From positions 1 to 46,844 of the forward strand of contig JALUWF010000144.1 in the NCBI GenBank assembly GCA_027019785.1: a stretch of DNA of 46,844 nucleotides, written 5' to 3'. The stretch is from Mariprofundus sp. Lineage in GTDB: Bacteria > Pseudomonadota > Zetaproteobacteria > Mariprofundales > Mariprofundaceae. Below, piece by piece: positions 28,124-36,779 of the stretch. The translations under genes and the position numbers were made by a program. Every line of letters starts with the position of its first letter. Positions within the stretch are counted from its first letter, which is position 1. Under the pieces are notes generated by a model, which did no database searches, had not been told where the DNA came from, and saw only the letters and a program-made list of their open reading frames with translations.

Positions 28124-29486
28124 TGGCAACCTCCCCTGCGCACAGCAGTTCGACCACAGATTCCAGATGCATCGAACGCGACGCCTTGACCAACACTGTA
28201 TCTCCGGCAGCAAATGCAATGCCCTTCAATGCGGCGATGGCATCGGCAGTCGTGGCAAACCAGTGCGCCTTCGGATGCTGAGTCGCCAGCGATTGCATCT
28301 GTGCGCCAATCAGATAGACGTCATCCAACCCTTCTATATCGAACCCGGCATGGGCGTTTTCAGACGCTTCGCCCAGTTCGGCCATATCACCCAGGATGGC
28401 GATCTGCCGGCCTGACAAAGCGCGCAAGGTATCAATAGCCGCCTGCATGGAAACCGGATTGGCATTGTAGCAATCATCCAACACAACCGCGCCGCTCTGA
28501 GCCGCTATGCGCTGCATGCGGCCGGCTACGGGCTGCCAGCCGGACAGCGCTGAAGCGATATCAGCCAGCGAATATGCTTTATCGCTGCGCTGTTGCAGGT
28601 GGCGCAACATAACTGAGGCTGCAAAGGCAAAGTTCTCGGCCCAGTGGCGAGCCGGCAATGCCAGTTGTATGGCGGCCTGTTCGCCTCTGTATGTCAGCGT
28701 CAATACGCAGCTGTTCAGTTGCCAGCTTACCACCGCCTGATCAGCCGCATCGATAGAAACAGGACATTTCGGCAGCACAATATGATTGGCTTGCATCAAC
28801 GCCGCCACATCCTTGCCAAGCGCGCACCAGCCATCTCTGTTGAGATGCGACAGCAACAGTGCTTTTTCCCGCACCACACCGGATAATCCACCTAAGCCTT
28901 GCGTGTGCGCTGCCGTTATACCGGTCAGCACAGCGATATCCGGCTGCACCATGGCGGCCAGTCGGGACATTTCACCCTGCTCGCTGATCCCACATTCAAT
29001 GATGGCGATTTCGGCATTTTCAGGCACCGCCAGCAGCGTTTGCGGAACTCCGACCAGATTATTAAGGTTGGCGCGGGTAGCTGCAACGCTAAACCCAAGC
29101 GCCGTAAAGCCTGTTTCCAGCATCGAACGCAGGCTGGTTTTGCCATATGAACCGCTAATGGCAATGATGCTTGTAGCGGTCAGTTGCATACGCCATGCAT
29201 GGGCGATATCGCCCAGTGCCTGCAGGGTATCCCCGACTTCCAGCTTGCTGTTTTCGAGCTCGCTCCAGTCGGCAACACCTTCAGCATCGCCAATCAATGC
29301 TACGGCCTGATCCGCAATGAATGCGGCAAATGCATGCCCGTCAAAATGGGGGCCGCGCAGCGCCAGAAAGGCATCGCCGTGTTTAAACTTACGCGTATCG
29401 GTGCATACCCCGCTGACGCTGGCCGGTGCATCACCATGCCAGATGCCGCCTGTGGCGCGTTGCATCTCGGCGCCATTCAACCGCAT
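28113..29486 (-). CDS. murF: UDP-N-acetylmuramoyl-tripeptide--D-alanyl-D-alanine ligase MurF
   Basis: Mur ligase that adds the D-Ala-D-Ala made by Ddl. The N-terminal uridine domain has VSGVCTDTRKFKHGDAFLAL; the ATP loop is AISGSYGKTSLRSMLETG; next come IIECGISEQGEMSRLA and VLTGITAAHTQGLGG; the C-terminal domain has VLDDCYNANPVSMQAAID and ILGDMAELGEAS. Start ATG 29486, with GAGGTG upstream, overlaps the murE end by 10 bases and gives 457 residues. Confidence 0.95.
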   Translation of the reverse strand: MRLNGAEMQRATGGIWHGDAPASVSGVCTDTRKFKHGDAFLALRGPHFDGHAFAAFIADQAVALIGDAEGVADWSELENSKLEVGDTLQALGDIAHAWRMQLTATSIIAISGSYGKTSLRSMLETGFTALGFSVAATRANLNNLVGVPQTLLAVPENAEIAIIECGISEQGEMSRLAAMVQPDIAVLTGITAAHTQGLGGLSGVVREKALLLSHLNRDGWCALGKDVAALMQANHIVLPKCPVSIDAADQAVVSWQLNSCVLTLTYRGEQAAIQLALPARHWAENFAFAASVMLRHLQQRSDKAYSLADIASALSGWQPVAGRMQRIAAQSGAVVLDDCYNANPVSMQAAIDTLRALSGRQIAILGDMAELGEASENAHAGFDIEGLDDVYLIGAQMQSLATQHPKAHWFATTADAIAALKGIAFAAGDTVLVKASRSMHLESVVELLCAGEVANAV

Positions 29487-31027
29487 GCTTTCACCTCTGT
29501 GATGCCGTGTTTGCGGTGCAGATATGTGGTTGCAATGTCGGCATCCAGCCATGGCAGACGCTTACCGCAAACTTCCATATACGCTTCATGCCCCTTGCCG
29601 GCAATGATCAGCATATCGCCGTCCTGTAAACAGGTAATAGCTTCTGCAATGGCCTGTTCCCTGTCCAGTTGCAGATGCACTTCAGCCCGGTAGGGCTGCG
29701 ACATGCCATGCTCGATTTCTGAAGCAATAACAGCCGGCATTTCACCGCGCGGATTATCGGATGTAATCCACACCACATCAGCCAGCTCGGCAGCAATTTC
29801 ACCCATATGCGGACGCTTCTCACGATCACGTTCGCCGCCACATCCGAACAGCATAATCAGGCGCTTCCGCGTCAGTTTACGCGCCGTTTCCAGACAGCGT
29901 TGCAAGGCCTCCGGCGTGTGGGCATAATCGATATAGACCTGTCCGTAACCGGCATCTACTTCTTGCATGCGTCCGGGCGGCGCACTGATTTGATCCAGCA
30001 GCATTGGCAACCCCGTCAGCGGCACAGCCATGGACACCATCAGCGTCAGCGCCGTACAGGCCACATTCTCGGCATGGAAGTCACCGAGAGGAATATCTTC
30101 AATCACAATCTCATCATCGCCGCTTTTCAGCCGCAACAGCCCCGGCAACTCCTGCTCCCAAGCCAGATCCACATCATCCCTAAACAGTCCGTGTCCATAC
30201 CAGCAGGTGTGATCAGGCGCATATTTGCGGATATCGGCGTGATCGGCATTGGCCACCACATTGCCGCCGTGTGCCGCAACCTGTTGCACAAAACCGGCCT
30301 TGGTCGCCAGGTAGGAAGCGTAACCGCCATGATCCTGCAGATGATCGTGTCCCATATTGGTCCAGATCGCTGTCTTAAAATCCAGACCGGCAATACGGCT
30401 CTGGGCGATACCGTGCGATGAAATTTCACAAACGACGGCATGCACACCTTCCAGGCAGGCGGAAGCAAACATGGCATGCAGAGTCAGCAGCGATGGCGTT
30501 GTGTTGCCGATATCACGGATATCATCCGGGCTTTTCATCCAGCCCAGGGTACCGCAACTCCAGACCGGCCTGTCCTGATAACGGCTCAATGCTTCACGCA
30601 GCATCCAGGCGATGCTGGTTTTACCATCGGTGCCGGTAATACCGTAAATATGACTGCCCGCCCCTTCGGTGCGAAACATCCGGCGCAGCAGCTGACCAGC
30701 CTGACGCATCTGCGCCAGATGCAGGTGCGGCAAATTCAGATCCGACGAACCGGCATCGAGATCAACGCCTACGCTGATAATAGCCGCTGCACCATTCTGA
30801 GCCGCATTCGCTGCATATTCGCCGGCATGTTTACCACTGCGCGGCAAGCAGAGCATGGCATAACCGGGACGGGCGAATCGGGAATCATCACAGATGCCGG
30901 TAATGCATATATCCTCGTCGTCGGGCAATTCCAGTGTACCCAACCGGTCACTCAATTCACGCAGCGAGAATCCCTTGTCTAATTCCGTGGCATGTGTTTG
31001 GTCTGTTATTTGAGCTGTATTACTCAC
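29477..31027 (-). CDS. murE: UDP-N-acetylmuramoyl-L-alanyl-D-glutamate--diaminopimelate ligase MurE
   Basis: Mur ligase adding the third residue. ICDDSRFARPGYAMLCLP matches the uridine domain, ITGTDGKTSIAWMLREAL is the ATP loop, CEISSHGIAQSRIAGLDF and YIDYAHTPEALQRCLETAR follow. The DNPR motif in ITSDNPRGEMP indicates meso-diaminopimelate rather than lysine as substrate. Length 516. The start is GTG 31027, overlapping the ftsI stop by 8 bases, with GGAGG 9 bases upstream. Confidence 0.96.
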   Translation of the reverse strand: MSNTAQITDQTHATELDKGFSLRELSDRLGTLELPDDEDICITGICDDSRFARPGYAMLCLPRSGKHAGEYAANAAQNGAAAIISVGVDLDAGSSDLNLPHLHLAQMRQAGQLLRRMFRTEGAGSHIYGITGTDGKTSIAWMLREALSRYQDRPVWSCGTLGWMKSPDDIRDIGNTTPSLLTLHAMFASACLEGVHAVVCEISSHGIAQSRIAGLDFKTAIWTNMGHDHLQDHGGYASYLATKAGFVQQVAAHGGNVVANADHADIRKYAPDHTCWYGHGLFRDDVDLAWEQELPGLLRLKSGDDEIVIEDIPLGDFHAENVACTALTLMVSMAVPLTGLPMLLDQISAPPGRMQEVDAGYGQVYIDYAHTPEALQRCLETARKLTRKRLIMLFGCGGERDREKRPHMGEIAAELADVVWITSDNPRGEMPAVIASEIEHGMSQPYRAEVHLQLDREQAIAEAITCLQDGDMLIIAGKGHEAYMEVCGKRLPWLDADIATTYLHRKHGITEVKACG

Positions 31028-32900
31028 CTAGCCACACCTCCAGCAGATCGCCCTGTTCCAGCCCGTTGATCGTGGCAGGCTGCTCTCTTCTGACCCAGCC
31101 GGAACCATGCACATTCAGTCTCAGGCCGCGCCCTGCAGCAAAACGCCTGACCTCCCGCATCGACATGCCTGTTACAGAATCGGTTGCGGTTTCAACGGGC
31201 GTATCATCAATCTGCATCGTGCGCCAGGCTGTCTCGTCTTCGATACGCGCTGAAATACCAAGGTAGGGCAACACGGATTCCGCAATATGCCGAAACACCG
31301 GTGCCGCTACCTGTCCTCCGTAAATGCTCTTTTTCGGTTCATCCACCATGACTACAATCACCAGCTGAGGATCATTGGCCGGGGCCATCCCGGCGAATAC
31401 GGCATTGTATTTTTTCCGGCTGTAGCCACCTCTGCCGTTGGTCTTCTGTGCAGTACCAGTCTTGCCGGCCACCCGGTAACCGACCGGCACCGCCTTCTTG
31501 CCTGTGCCATCCTCACCGGTGGCAAATTCCAGCATACGCACAACCTGACGCGCGATACCGGTCTTGATTACCTGCACTGGCTCCTTCACGCCCAGATGGT
31601 CTGCAAATAACACTGGCGCAACATATTTTCCATCATTGGCCAATACGGAAAATGCCGTTGCAAGTTGCAACGGCGTGACAGCGATACCCTGTCCAAATGC
31701 GATGTTAGCTGTTTCGACCGGCCCCCAGCGTTCGGGGGGCAATACAATGCCGGGTGATTCTCCACTTAATCCAGTGCCGCTCTTGCTGCCAAAACCGACC
31801 TCTTTCAATGTCTTGTAAAGCGCACCGGCGCCGATATCCAGTGCCAGTTTGGCCGCACCGATATTACTGGAATGCACGAGAATCCCGGTAATATCCAGCC
31901 AGCCGGCCTTGTGATCATCATGAATGGTATAGTCAGCTACCCGCATCGAACCATTTTCACAAAATACCCGCGAATCCGGTTGCCAGCGCCCGGAATTAAG
32001 GGCGGCGGCAATGGTAAACGGTTTCATGGTGGAACCGGGTTCAAAAACGTCGGTTATCGCCCGGTTGCGCCACTGACCCGGATGGAAATGACGATAATTA
32101 TTCGGGTTGTATCCCGGCCAGCTCGCCATCGCCAGAATAGCCCCGTCCTGTGGACGCATGACCACAACCGAACCGCCTTTAGCATGCTGCTGTCGCACCC
32201 CTTCGGCCAGCGCCGCATAGGCAATACTCTGGATGGTGGCGTCCAGCGTCAGCCGCATGGCCTTGCCGGGCACCGGTTTGCGAATCCAGCTGCTATTGGG
32301 CAGTGAGTGCCCCCTGGCATCACGCCTGACCTGTCGAAGACCGGGCTCACCGCTTAATTCAGCATTCCAGGTGCGCTCAATCCCCTCCAACCCACGCCCG
32401 TCAATACCCACAAAGCCGAGCAGATGACCAGTTTGAGGCCCCAGTGGCTGATAGCGTCGCCACTCCTGCTCCTGACGTACCCCCGGGATATGCAGCGCCA
32501 TCACCTTGTCCGCCACTGCCGGCGACAACTGACGGGCCAGCCAGACAAAACCTTTTCGCCGGCGCAGTTTACGCCTTACTTTTTTCACCGGCAGTCCCAG
32601 CGCCCCGGCCAACGCCCTGATACGCCTGGACGGCACTTCATCGGCCATGGCCGCGATAGACGGCACCTCGACGCTTTCTGCCAGCGTACGTCCTTTCTGA
32701 TCCAGAATCGGCCCGCGCGGCGCCATCATGGCATATTCGCGATAACGCTGCTTTTCCGCCTTGGCGCTTAGCGTATCGGCCTCCAACCATTGCAGATCCA
32801 CTGCCCGCACAGCCAGCATCAACAGCCCCAACACCAGTAGCCCGGCCAGTGCCTCGATGCGGCGGCGAACGAATATGTTATCATGATCGTCGTGCTTCAC
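31020..32900 (-). CDS. ftsI: Septal peptidoglycan transpeptidase FtsI (PBP3) with C-terminal PASTA-like domain
   Basis: Division-specific transpeptidase anchored by one membrane helix (about residues 17-34). The dimerisation region begins APRGPILDQKGRTLAESV. Catalytic motifs are S290-T-M-K293 in EPGSTMKPF, SSN at 344-346 and KTGT at 480-483. Residues ~565-626 (VTGMSMREVRRFAAGRGLRL ... GSGWVRREQP) look like one PASTA domain, as in some FtsI/SpoVD proteins and unlike E. coli FtsI; this makes the protein 626 residues. The start is GTG 32900, overlapping the ftsL stop as GTGA. Confidence 0.95.
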   Translation of the reverse strand: MKHDDHDNIFVRRRIEALAGLLVLGLLMLAVRAVDLQWLEADTLSAKAEKQRYREYAMMAPRGPILDQKGRTLAESVEVPSIAAMADEVPSRRIRALAGALGLPVKKVRRKLRRRKGFVWLARQLSPAVADKVMALHIPGVRQEQEWRRYQPLGPQTGHLLGFVGIDGRGLEGIERTWNAELSGEPGLRQVRRDARGHSLPNSSWIRKPVPGKAMRLTLDATIQSIAYAALAEGVRQQHAKGGSVVVMRPQDGAILAMASWPGYNPNNYRHFHPGQWRNRAITDVFEPGSTMKPFTIAAALNSGRWQPDSRVFCENGSMRVADYTIHDDHKAGWLDITGILVHSSNIGAAKLALDIGAGALYKTLKEVGFGSKSGTGLSGESPGIVLPPERWGPVETANIAFGQGIAVTPLQLATAFSVLANDGKYVAPVLFADHLGVKEPVQVIKTGIARQVVRMLEFATGEDGTGKKAVPVGYRVAGKTGTAQKTNGRGGYSRKKYNAVFAGMAPANDPQLVIVVMVDEPKKSIYGGQVAAPVFRHIAESVLPYLGISARIEDETAWRTMQIDDTPVETATDSVTGMSMREVRRFAAGRGLRLNVHGSGWVRREQPATINGLEQGDLLEVWLGE

Positions 32901-33160
32901 TGGTGAATCACCTGCATGGGATTTGGTGGCCCCATATGCAGTGTGTTGACCGCATATTGGCGCAGGCGTTCGGGGCGGCTCAAACTAGCCACTTCCAGAC
33001 GTAATTTACTGGACTCCTGCTGAAGAATCTGTTGTTCATCCTGCAAACGCTGCGTCTGCAGCGATAGATCATTGCGCACCTGAGCCAGATGGATTTGAGC
33101 ACCGGCCAGCACAGCCAGACATAACGGGATCAGCATCCACACCTTCAACCCACTGCGCAT
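32897..33160 (-). CDS. ftsL: Cell division protein FtsL
   Basis: Small bitopic protein of the FtsQLB complex: a short cytoplasmic tail, one membrane helix (VWMLIPLCLAVLAGAQIHLA) and a leucine-rich periplasmic coiled coil (LQTQRLQDEQQILQQESSKL). The start ATG 33160 overlaps the rsmH stop as TGATG and has GGAGA 9 bases upstream; an in-frame GTG at 33178 is less likely. 87 residues, normal for the family. Identification relies on topology and position between rsmH and ftsI. Confidence 0.85.
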   Translation of the reverse strand: MRSGLKVWMLIPLCLAVLAGAQIHLAQVRNDLSLQTQRLQDEQQILQQESSKLRLEVASLSRPERLRQYAVNTLHMGPPNPMQVIHQ

Positions 33161-34185
33161 CAGTGTAACTCTCCGCACATAAGCGGGTCTCCACTGTAAC
33201 CAGCCAGCTTTTTCGCTTCGGTATCGCTTAACCGTTGCGCTACCCGCAGCATGGATGAACGGCTACGTGGATTAGCCGCCAGTTCTTGCTCATCGGCGCG
33301 TAACGGCTTTTTCTGCAACCAGCGCATGGTAGGCCTGCGACCACAGACGCAGACCGGCATCTCGGGCGGGCATATACATGCATGCACCTGCGCTTCGATC
33401 AGATCACGTATACGGCGATCTTCGCCGGAATGAAACGATATCACCGCCAGCTTACCGCCCGGTTGCAGGTGCGACATGGCCGCAGCAATGCCGGCATCGA
33501 TCTGATCCATTTCGCCATTCACCCAGATACGCAAGGCCTGAAAGGAGCGCGTGGCCGGATGCGTTTTGCCATATCGCGCCTGCTTGGGCACAGCATGGAA
33601 ACAGATGTTTTCGAGATCAGATGTGGAATGCAGGGTACGGGCATGAAACGCTTTCAGGATTGCAGCCGCAATGCGCCGTGCGTAACGCTCATCGCCGAAA
33701 TTGCGTAGTACATCAATCAAATCACGCTCAGAAACATGCGCCAGCATGCTGCTCAGCGGCAGGCCACTGCCAGTGTCCATACGCATATCCAGCGGGCCGT
33801 CGTGCCTGAATGAAAACCCGCGTGCTGCATTGTCCACCTGCGGTGAAGAGACCCCGAGGTCGAAACCAATGCCGGTCACCTGCTCCCATCCCTCGTTCTC
33901 AAGCGTTTTTTCGAGCTGAGCAAAATCACTGTGCCGGATGATGAAGCGGCCATCTTCACTCGCCAGTTTTTCTCCCGCTGCAACAGCCTCAGAATCGCGG
34001 TCGATGGCAAGCAGTCGCCCCTTGTCCGAGAGACGGGCGAGCAGTGCCCTGCTGTGGCCGCCGCGTCCGAAGGTGCAGTCAACGTAATAGCCGTCCGGAT
34101 CAGAAAACAGGGCGTCAACAAAGGCGTCACGGAGCACCGGGATGTGTTCGGGGTAACGATCGGGTGATTGCTCATGGGCGGCCAC
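33160..34185 (-). CDS. rsmH: 16S rRNA (cytosine-1402-N4)-methyltransferase RsmH
   Basis: SAM-dependent methyltransferase acting on 16S rRNA in the 30S P-site. Motifs: HIPVLRDAFVDALF, YVDCTFGRGGHSRALLARL (SAM loop), GIGFDLGVSSPQVDNAARGF, FSFRHDGPLDMRMDT, and LAVISFHSGEDRRIRDLI. Near the C-terminus, NPRSRSSMLRVAQR is the standard family ending. Length 341. It starts with GTG 34185, one base after the mraZ stop. The second gene of the dcw operon, as expected. Confidence 0.95.
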   Translation of the reverse strand: MAAHEQSPDRYPEHIPVLRDAFVDALFSDPDGYYVDCTFGRGGHSRALLARLSDKGRLLAIDRDSEAVAAGEKLASEDGRFIIRHSDFAQLEKTLENEGWEQVTGIGFDLGVSSPQVDNAARGFSFRHDGPLDMRMDTGSGLPLSSMLAHVSERDLIDVLRNFGDERYARRIAAAILKAFHARTLHSTSDLENICFHAVPKQARYGKTHPATRSFQALRIWVNGEMDQIDAGIAAAMSHLQPGGKLAVISFHSGEDRRIRDLIEAQVHACICPPEMPVCVCGRRPTMRWLQKKPLRADEQELAANPRSRSSMLRVAQRLSDTEAKKLAGYSGDPLMCGELH

Positions 34186-34186
34186 A

Positions 34187-34618
34187 TCACAAACCCAGTT
34201 CGAAATTCTTGGCCAGCATCAGATCAGCTTCGAGCTGCTTGTCCCAACTGCTTTTATCCCATATCTCGAAGGTCTCACCGGCGCCGGCGAATTGAACGGT
34301 GCGACTGAGCGATGCGTAATCGCGCAGAGCCGGGGAGAGGAGGACCCGGCCCTGCCGATCGGGCGCATATTCCTGAGCGGAGCTGATCACAATACGCTTA
34401 AATGCACGCAACTGCTCGCTCGGCGGCGTTGCACTGATACGCTTTTGCAAGCGCTTCCACTCACGCCGGGGATAGGCTACCAGACAACGTGAATGCGGCG
34501 TGCGAGTGATAATCAACTGGGGCTCGGCATGGCAGGTTTTCAACACATCACGGAATGATGCAGGGATGCTGACGCGTCCCTTGTCATCCATATTATTGCT
34601 GAACTCACCCTGAAACAT
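34187..34618 (-). CDS. mraZ: Transcriptional regulator MraZ
   Basis: First gene of the dcw cluster. MraZ binds DNA through a SpoVT/AbrB-like fold and controls its own promoter. The two characteristic repeats are MDDKGRVSIPASFRDVL near the N-terminus and APDRQGRVLLSPALRDYA in the second half. ATG 34618 (MFQGEFSNNMDDKG) gives 143 residues, typical; an in-frame ATG at 34639 would add an unneeded 7. Its predicted operator lies 42-66 bases upstream. Confidence 0.94.
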   Translation of the reverse strand: MFQGEFSNNMDDKGRVSIPASFRDVLKTCHAEPQLIITRTPHSRCLVAYPRREWKRLQKRISATPPSEQLRAFKRIVISSAQEYAPDRQGRVLLSPALRDYASLSRTVQFAGAGETFEIWDKSSWDKQLEADLMLAKNFELGL

Positions 34619-34659
34619 CTTTCGCCAGCCCTCTCCCACATTCGTGGTGTGGCACTATT

Positions 34660-34684
34660 ACCCACTATTACCCACTAAACCCCA
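34660..34684 (-). promoter_or_regulatory. MraZ-binding repeats upstream of mraZ
   Basis: On the minus strand three TGGGN units occur at exact 10-base steps: TGGGG (34684-34680), TGGGT (34674-34670) and TGGGT (34664-34660), separated by TTTAG and AATAG. This matches the known MraZ operator, TGGGN repeats with 5-base spacers, and supports autoregulation of the dcw cluster. Confidence 0.88.
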
Positions 34685-34712
34685 ATAGTGGCCACCTGAC
34701 CACCCTTGTCAA
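34684..34712 (-). promoter_or_regulatory. Candidate mraZ/dcw promoter
   Basis: A consensus -35 TTGACA lies at 34712-34707 on the minus strand. With a 17-base spacer the -10 would be ACTATT (34689-34684), a poor match that runs into the first TGGGN repeat, so bound MraZ would block or touch RNA polymerase. The -10 assignment is tentative. Confidence 0.45.
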
Positions 34713-34930
34713 CCCAACTTTTCAACTATTTTGTTAAAATGGGACATTCAGACACGGAAACCCCCATAGATTACCTTGCCAATGACGAGTGGGAGAACGT
34801 GGGTGATATCGGCACAATATCACCCGAAATGATCAGAAATGCACTGATACTGATGCCGCGCCGAATAGCTCCCGTATTAAGATCAGGATAGCACCCGATT
34901 GATAAGAGCGTATCAGGAGCATGTATATTT

Positions 34931-35030
34931 TGATATCCTTTGCGCCTTTGCGTCTTGGCGAGAGCGCTTTTGATTGTGAACCTGAAAGGCATCTCTCGCA
35001 AAGCCGCAAAGAGAACAAACCAGGATATTT
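34931..35030. repeat. Palindromic CTTTGCG..CGAGAG repeat, copy 2
   Basis: Left arm CTTTGCGTCTTGGCGAGAG (34946-34964) and right arm CTCTCGCAAAGCCGCAAAG (34993-35011) are inverted, with a 28-base centre that differs from the copy at 218-303. GATATCCT at 34932-34939 and AGGATATT at 35023-35030 extend the pairing. It lies between the 3' end of the NirK-like gene and the divergent dcw promoter; the rest of the gap (34713-34930 and 35031-35065) shows no supported gene. Confidence 0.8.
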
Positions 35031-35065
35031 ATTGACTTTTCTTGGCTTACTTGGCGGAGATGTCT

Positions 35066-36028
35066 TTAGCGAATAATGATATTACTGCCTTTGCCGTATT
35101 TCGGATCGGCCTCCGGATCGCTAATCAGCAGCGTACTGGCGCCGCGCTGACCGGCATCTGCATTGGCATCTGTCAACAACATATTCGATGCATGGCCAGC
35201 CGGCGTAACAATATCCAGCGCTGCTGCTTCAGCGACGCCAACCTGCGCCGTCTGTATATCATAGCGCACATTGACCGGATTACCGTTGAGAAACACGCGA
35301 TCCCAGATGCCGCCGGCGACATGAAAAGCGACCGGCATGTTGATGTTGGCGTTGAGGAAATAGATGCGCACCCGTTCGCCCGGCTTGGCCATGAGCACGC
35401 GACGGGCGTCTGAATCGTGCAGGGGATCATATTTGAATGCACGCCCGTTGATCAGGCTGCGTCTCCAGCCAATGTTGCGAATCATGTTCTGATAATTTTT
35501 CGCATCAGGAAACAGCTGCGACTGCACCAGTACATATTCCCGGTCCGGCCTGGGGTACTCATCCGTATATGCTTTCGGCGCAACAATCATGATACCGAAC
35601 ATGCCTCGGGCAATATGCTGCACCATGGGCGTTGCGTCACAGTGATACATAAACACGCCGGGACGCCTGGCGACAAAGCTGAACCGTTTCACATGACCTG
35701 GCCTGATTGTTGCGAATTCATTGAACAGGTCAACCTCGGCGGCGCTGAAATCGACAGAGTGCGACTGCCTGTTCTTTTTGGGGTTGGTAAAGCTGACATG
35801 GATGGTATCGCCGACTGTGGCGCGCACAACCGGGCCGGGAATCGTGCCGTTATAGGTCCATGAAGGGTAGGATTCACCCTGATTGGAAACAACGCTATGC
35901 CCCTCAATCACCACGAACTGAACATGAACATCCCCCGCATAGGCGTACGGCATGCCAACGGACAGAAGCGCCACAAACAGCGGTAGCATCACCCTCCGCA
36001 ACAACCATGAAACTCCGAGCTTAGTCAT
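35066..36028 (-). CDS. NirK-like two-domain cupredoxin lacking part of the type-2 copper site
   Basis: Periplasmic two-domain copper protein, 320 residues, signal peptide ending MPYAYA before GDVHVQF. The NirK order is clear: YNGTIPGPVVRATVGDTIHV, HSVDFSAAEV, GVFMYHCDATPMVQHIARGM. The type-1 copper ligands are complete (His90, Cys130, His138, Met143). The NirK catalytic Asp has an equivalent (Asp93) and the catalytic His may be His236. Of the three type-2 ligands only His129 is clear: the HxVDFH second His is Ser95, and the third aligns with Asp287 (LLTDANA). A canonical nitrite reductase is therefore doubtful; electron transfer is an alternative. ATG 36028 overlaps the cytochrome stop by 8 bases and has AGGAGG upstream. 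Confidence 0.78.
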   Translation of the reverse strand: MTKLGVSWLLRRVMLPLFVALLSVGMPYAYAGDVHVQFVVIEGHSVVSNQGESYPSWTYNGTIPGPVVRATVGDTIHVSFTNPKKNRQSHSVDFSAAEVDLFNEFATIRPGHVKRFSFVARRPGVFMYHCDATPMVQHIARGMFGIMIVAPKAYTDEYPRPDREYVLVQSQLFPDAKNYQNMIRNIGWRRSLINGRAFKYDPLHDSDARRVLMAKPGERVRIYFLNANINMPVAFHVAGGIWDRVFLNGNPVNVRYDIQTAQVGVAEAAALDIVTPAGHASNMLLTDANADAGQRGASTLLISDPEADPKYGKGSNIIIR

Positions 36029-36779
36029 GATGCGCCTCCTGTGGCGACATAGAAAGCGCCGCAAGATAGGAGGCCAGCTTCTCGATATTCTCCTCGGAGA
36101 TATGTCTGCTCGGCATCCATATCTTCGGATCCCACAATTGCGGACTGCGGATATAACTGCGTATAAAGGCTTGCGTCAGCCGTCGCCCCGCTGAATAGAG
36201 CTCCGGAGCGGAGGTCCCGCCGACACCCGGCGCAATTTGATGACATATCTGACAGCTATAGACATGCTTGAATAGCATACCGCCACGCGGCAACACTTCT
36301 GAAATGCCCACCTTCGGCTGATGCAAAAACCGGTTGATTCTGAGCGTGCTTGCTTTGAGCTGCATCAGCGCTTCAGCTGCATCAGCTGCATCAGCTACAT
36401 TCAGAGCCGGATGCATTGGCAGCGCCGGCGCACCAGCGCTGCCAGCCTCTCCTTTGCTCTTGATGTAGGCACTGTACGCCATGCCTGCCGGACGGATACG
36501 CGTGGGGTGCTGCAACCATGTCTCCATCCACCTGCGACGATATTTGTCTCCGGCATAGAACAGGTCAGGCCCCTTGCGCGCTATCAGTGCGGCCAGAGTG
36601 CGCGGCGCCGGGCCGCTCAAATTATGACAGGTGACGCACTGCTGCTTGAGTAGCGCCATGCCGTCATGCCCTGCATACGCCGGCACCGCAGAAAAACAGG
36701 TTAACAGGCCCGCAAACAGAATCAGGAATCGGAAAAACAGTTGGCTACAGGACATGTACGGAAATCTGGCATTACTCAT
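36021..36779 (-). CDS. Periplasmic diheme cytochrome c
   Basis: A 252-residue exported protein. The hydrophobic leader (about 12-36, ending VPAYA) precedes two class I cytochrome domains with heme sites CVTCH (48-52) and CQICH (176-180); Met100 and the Met in IWMPS are likely axial ligands. The linker carries a 9-base tandem repeat (36373-36399) that encodes an Ala-Asp-rich ADAADAAEA stretch. Start ATG 36779 overlaps the stop of a possible small gene as TAATG; ATG 36755 is an alternative. It sits between the copper oxidase and the NirK-like gene and probably passes electrons between them. Confidence 0.85.
   Translation of the reverse strand: MSNARFPYMSCSQLFFRFLILFAGLLTCFSAVPAYAGHDGMALLKQQCVTCHNLSGPAPRTLAALIARKGPDLFYAGDKYRRRWMETWLQHPTRIRPAGMAYSAYIKSKGEAGSAGAPALPMHPALNVADAADAAEALMQLKASTLRINRFLHQPKVGISEVLPRGGMLFKHVYSCQICHQIAPGVGGTSAPELYSAGRRLTQAFIRSYIRSPQLWDPKIWMPSRHISEENIEKLASYLAALSMSPQEAHHD
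36373..36399. repeat. 9-bp tandem repeat inside the diheme cytochrome gene
   Basis: Three units, TCAGCTGCA, TCAGCTGCA and TCAGCTACA, in the inter-domain linker. The unit is a multiple of three, so copy changes would only lengthen or shorten the Ala-Asp linker. Confidence 0.85.

Noticed and set aside
34706-34891. Small plus-strand frame in the mraZ upstream region (61 codons)
   Set aside because: It starts with a non-ATG codon, lacks a ribosome site and lies over the mraZ -35 region; no family recognised.
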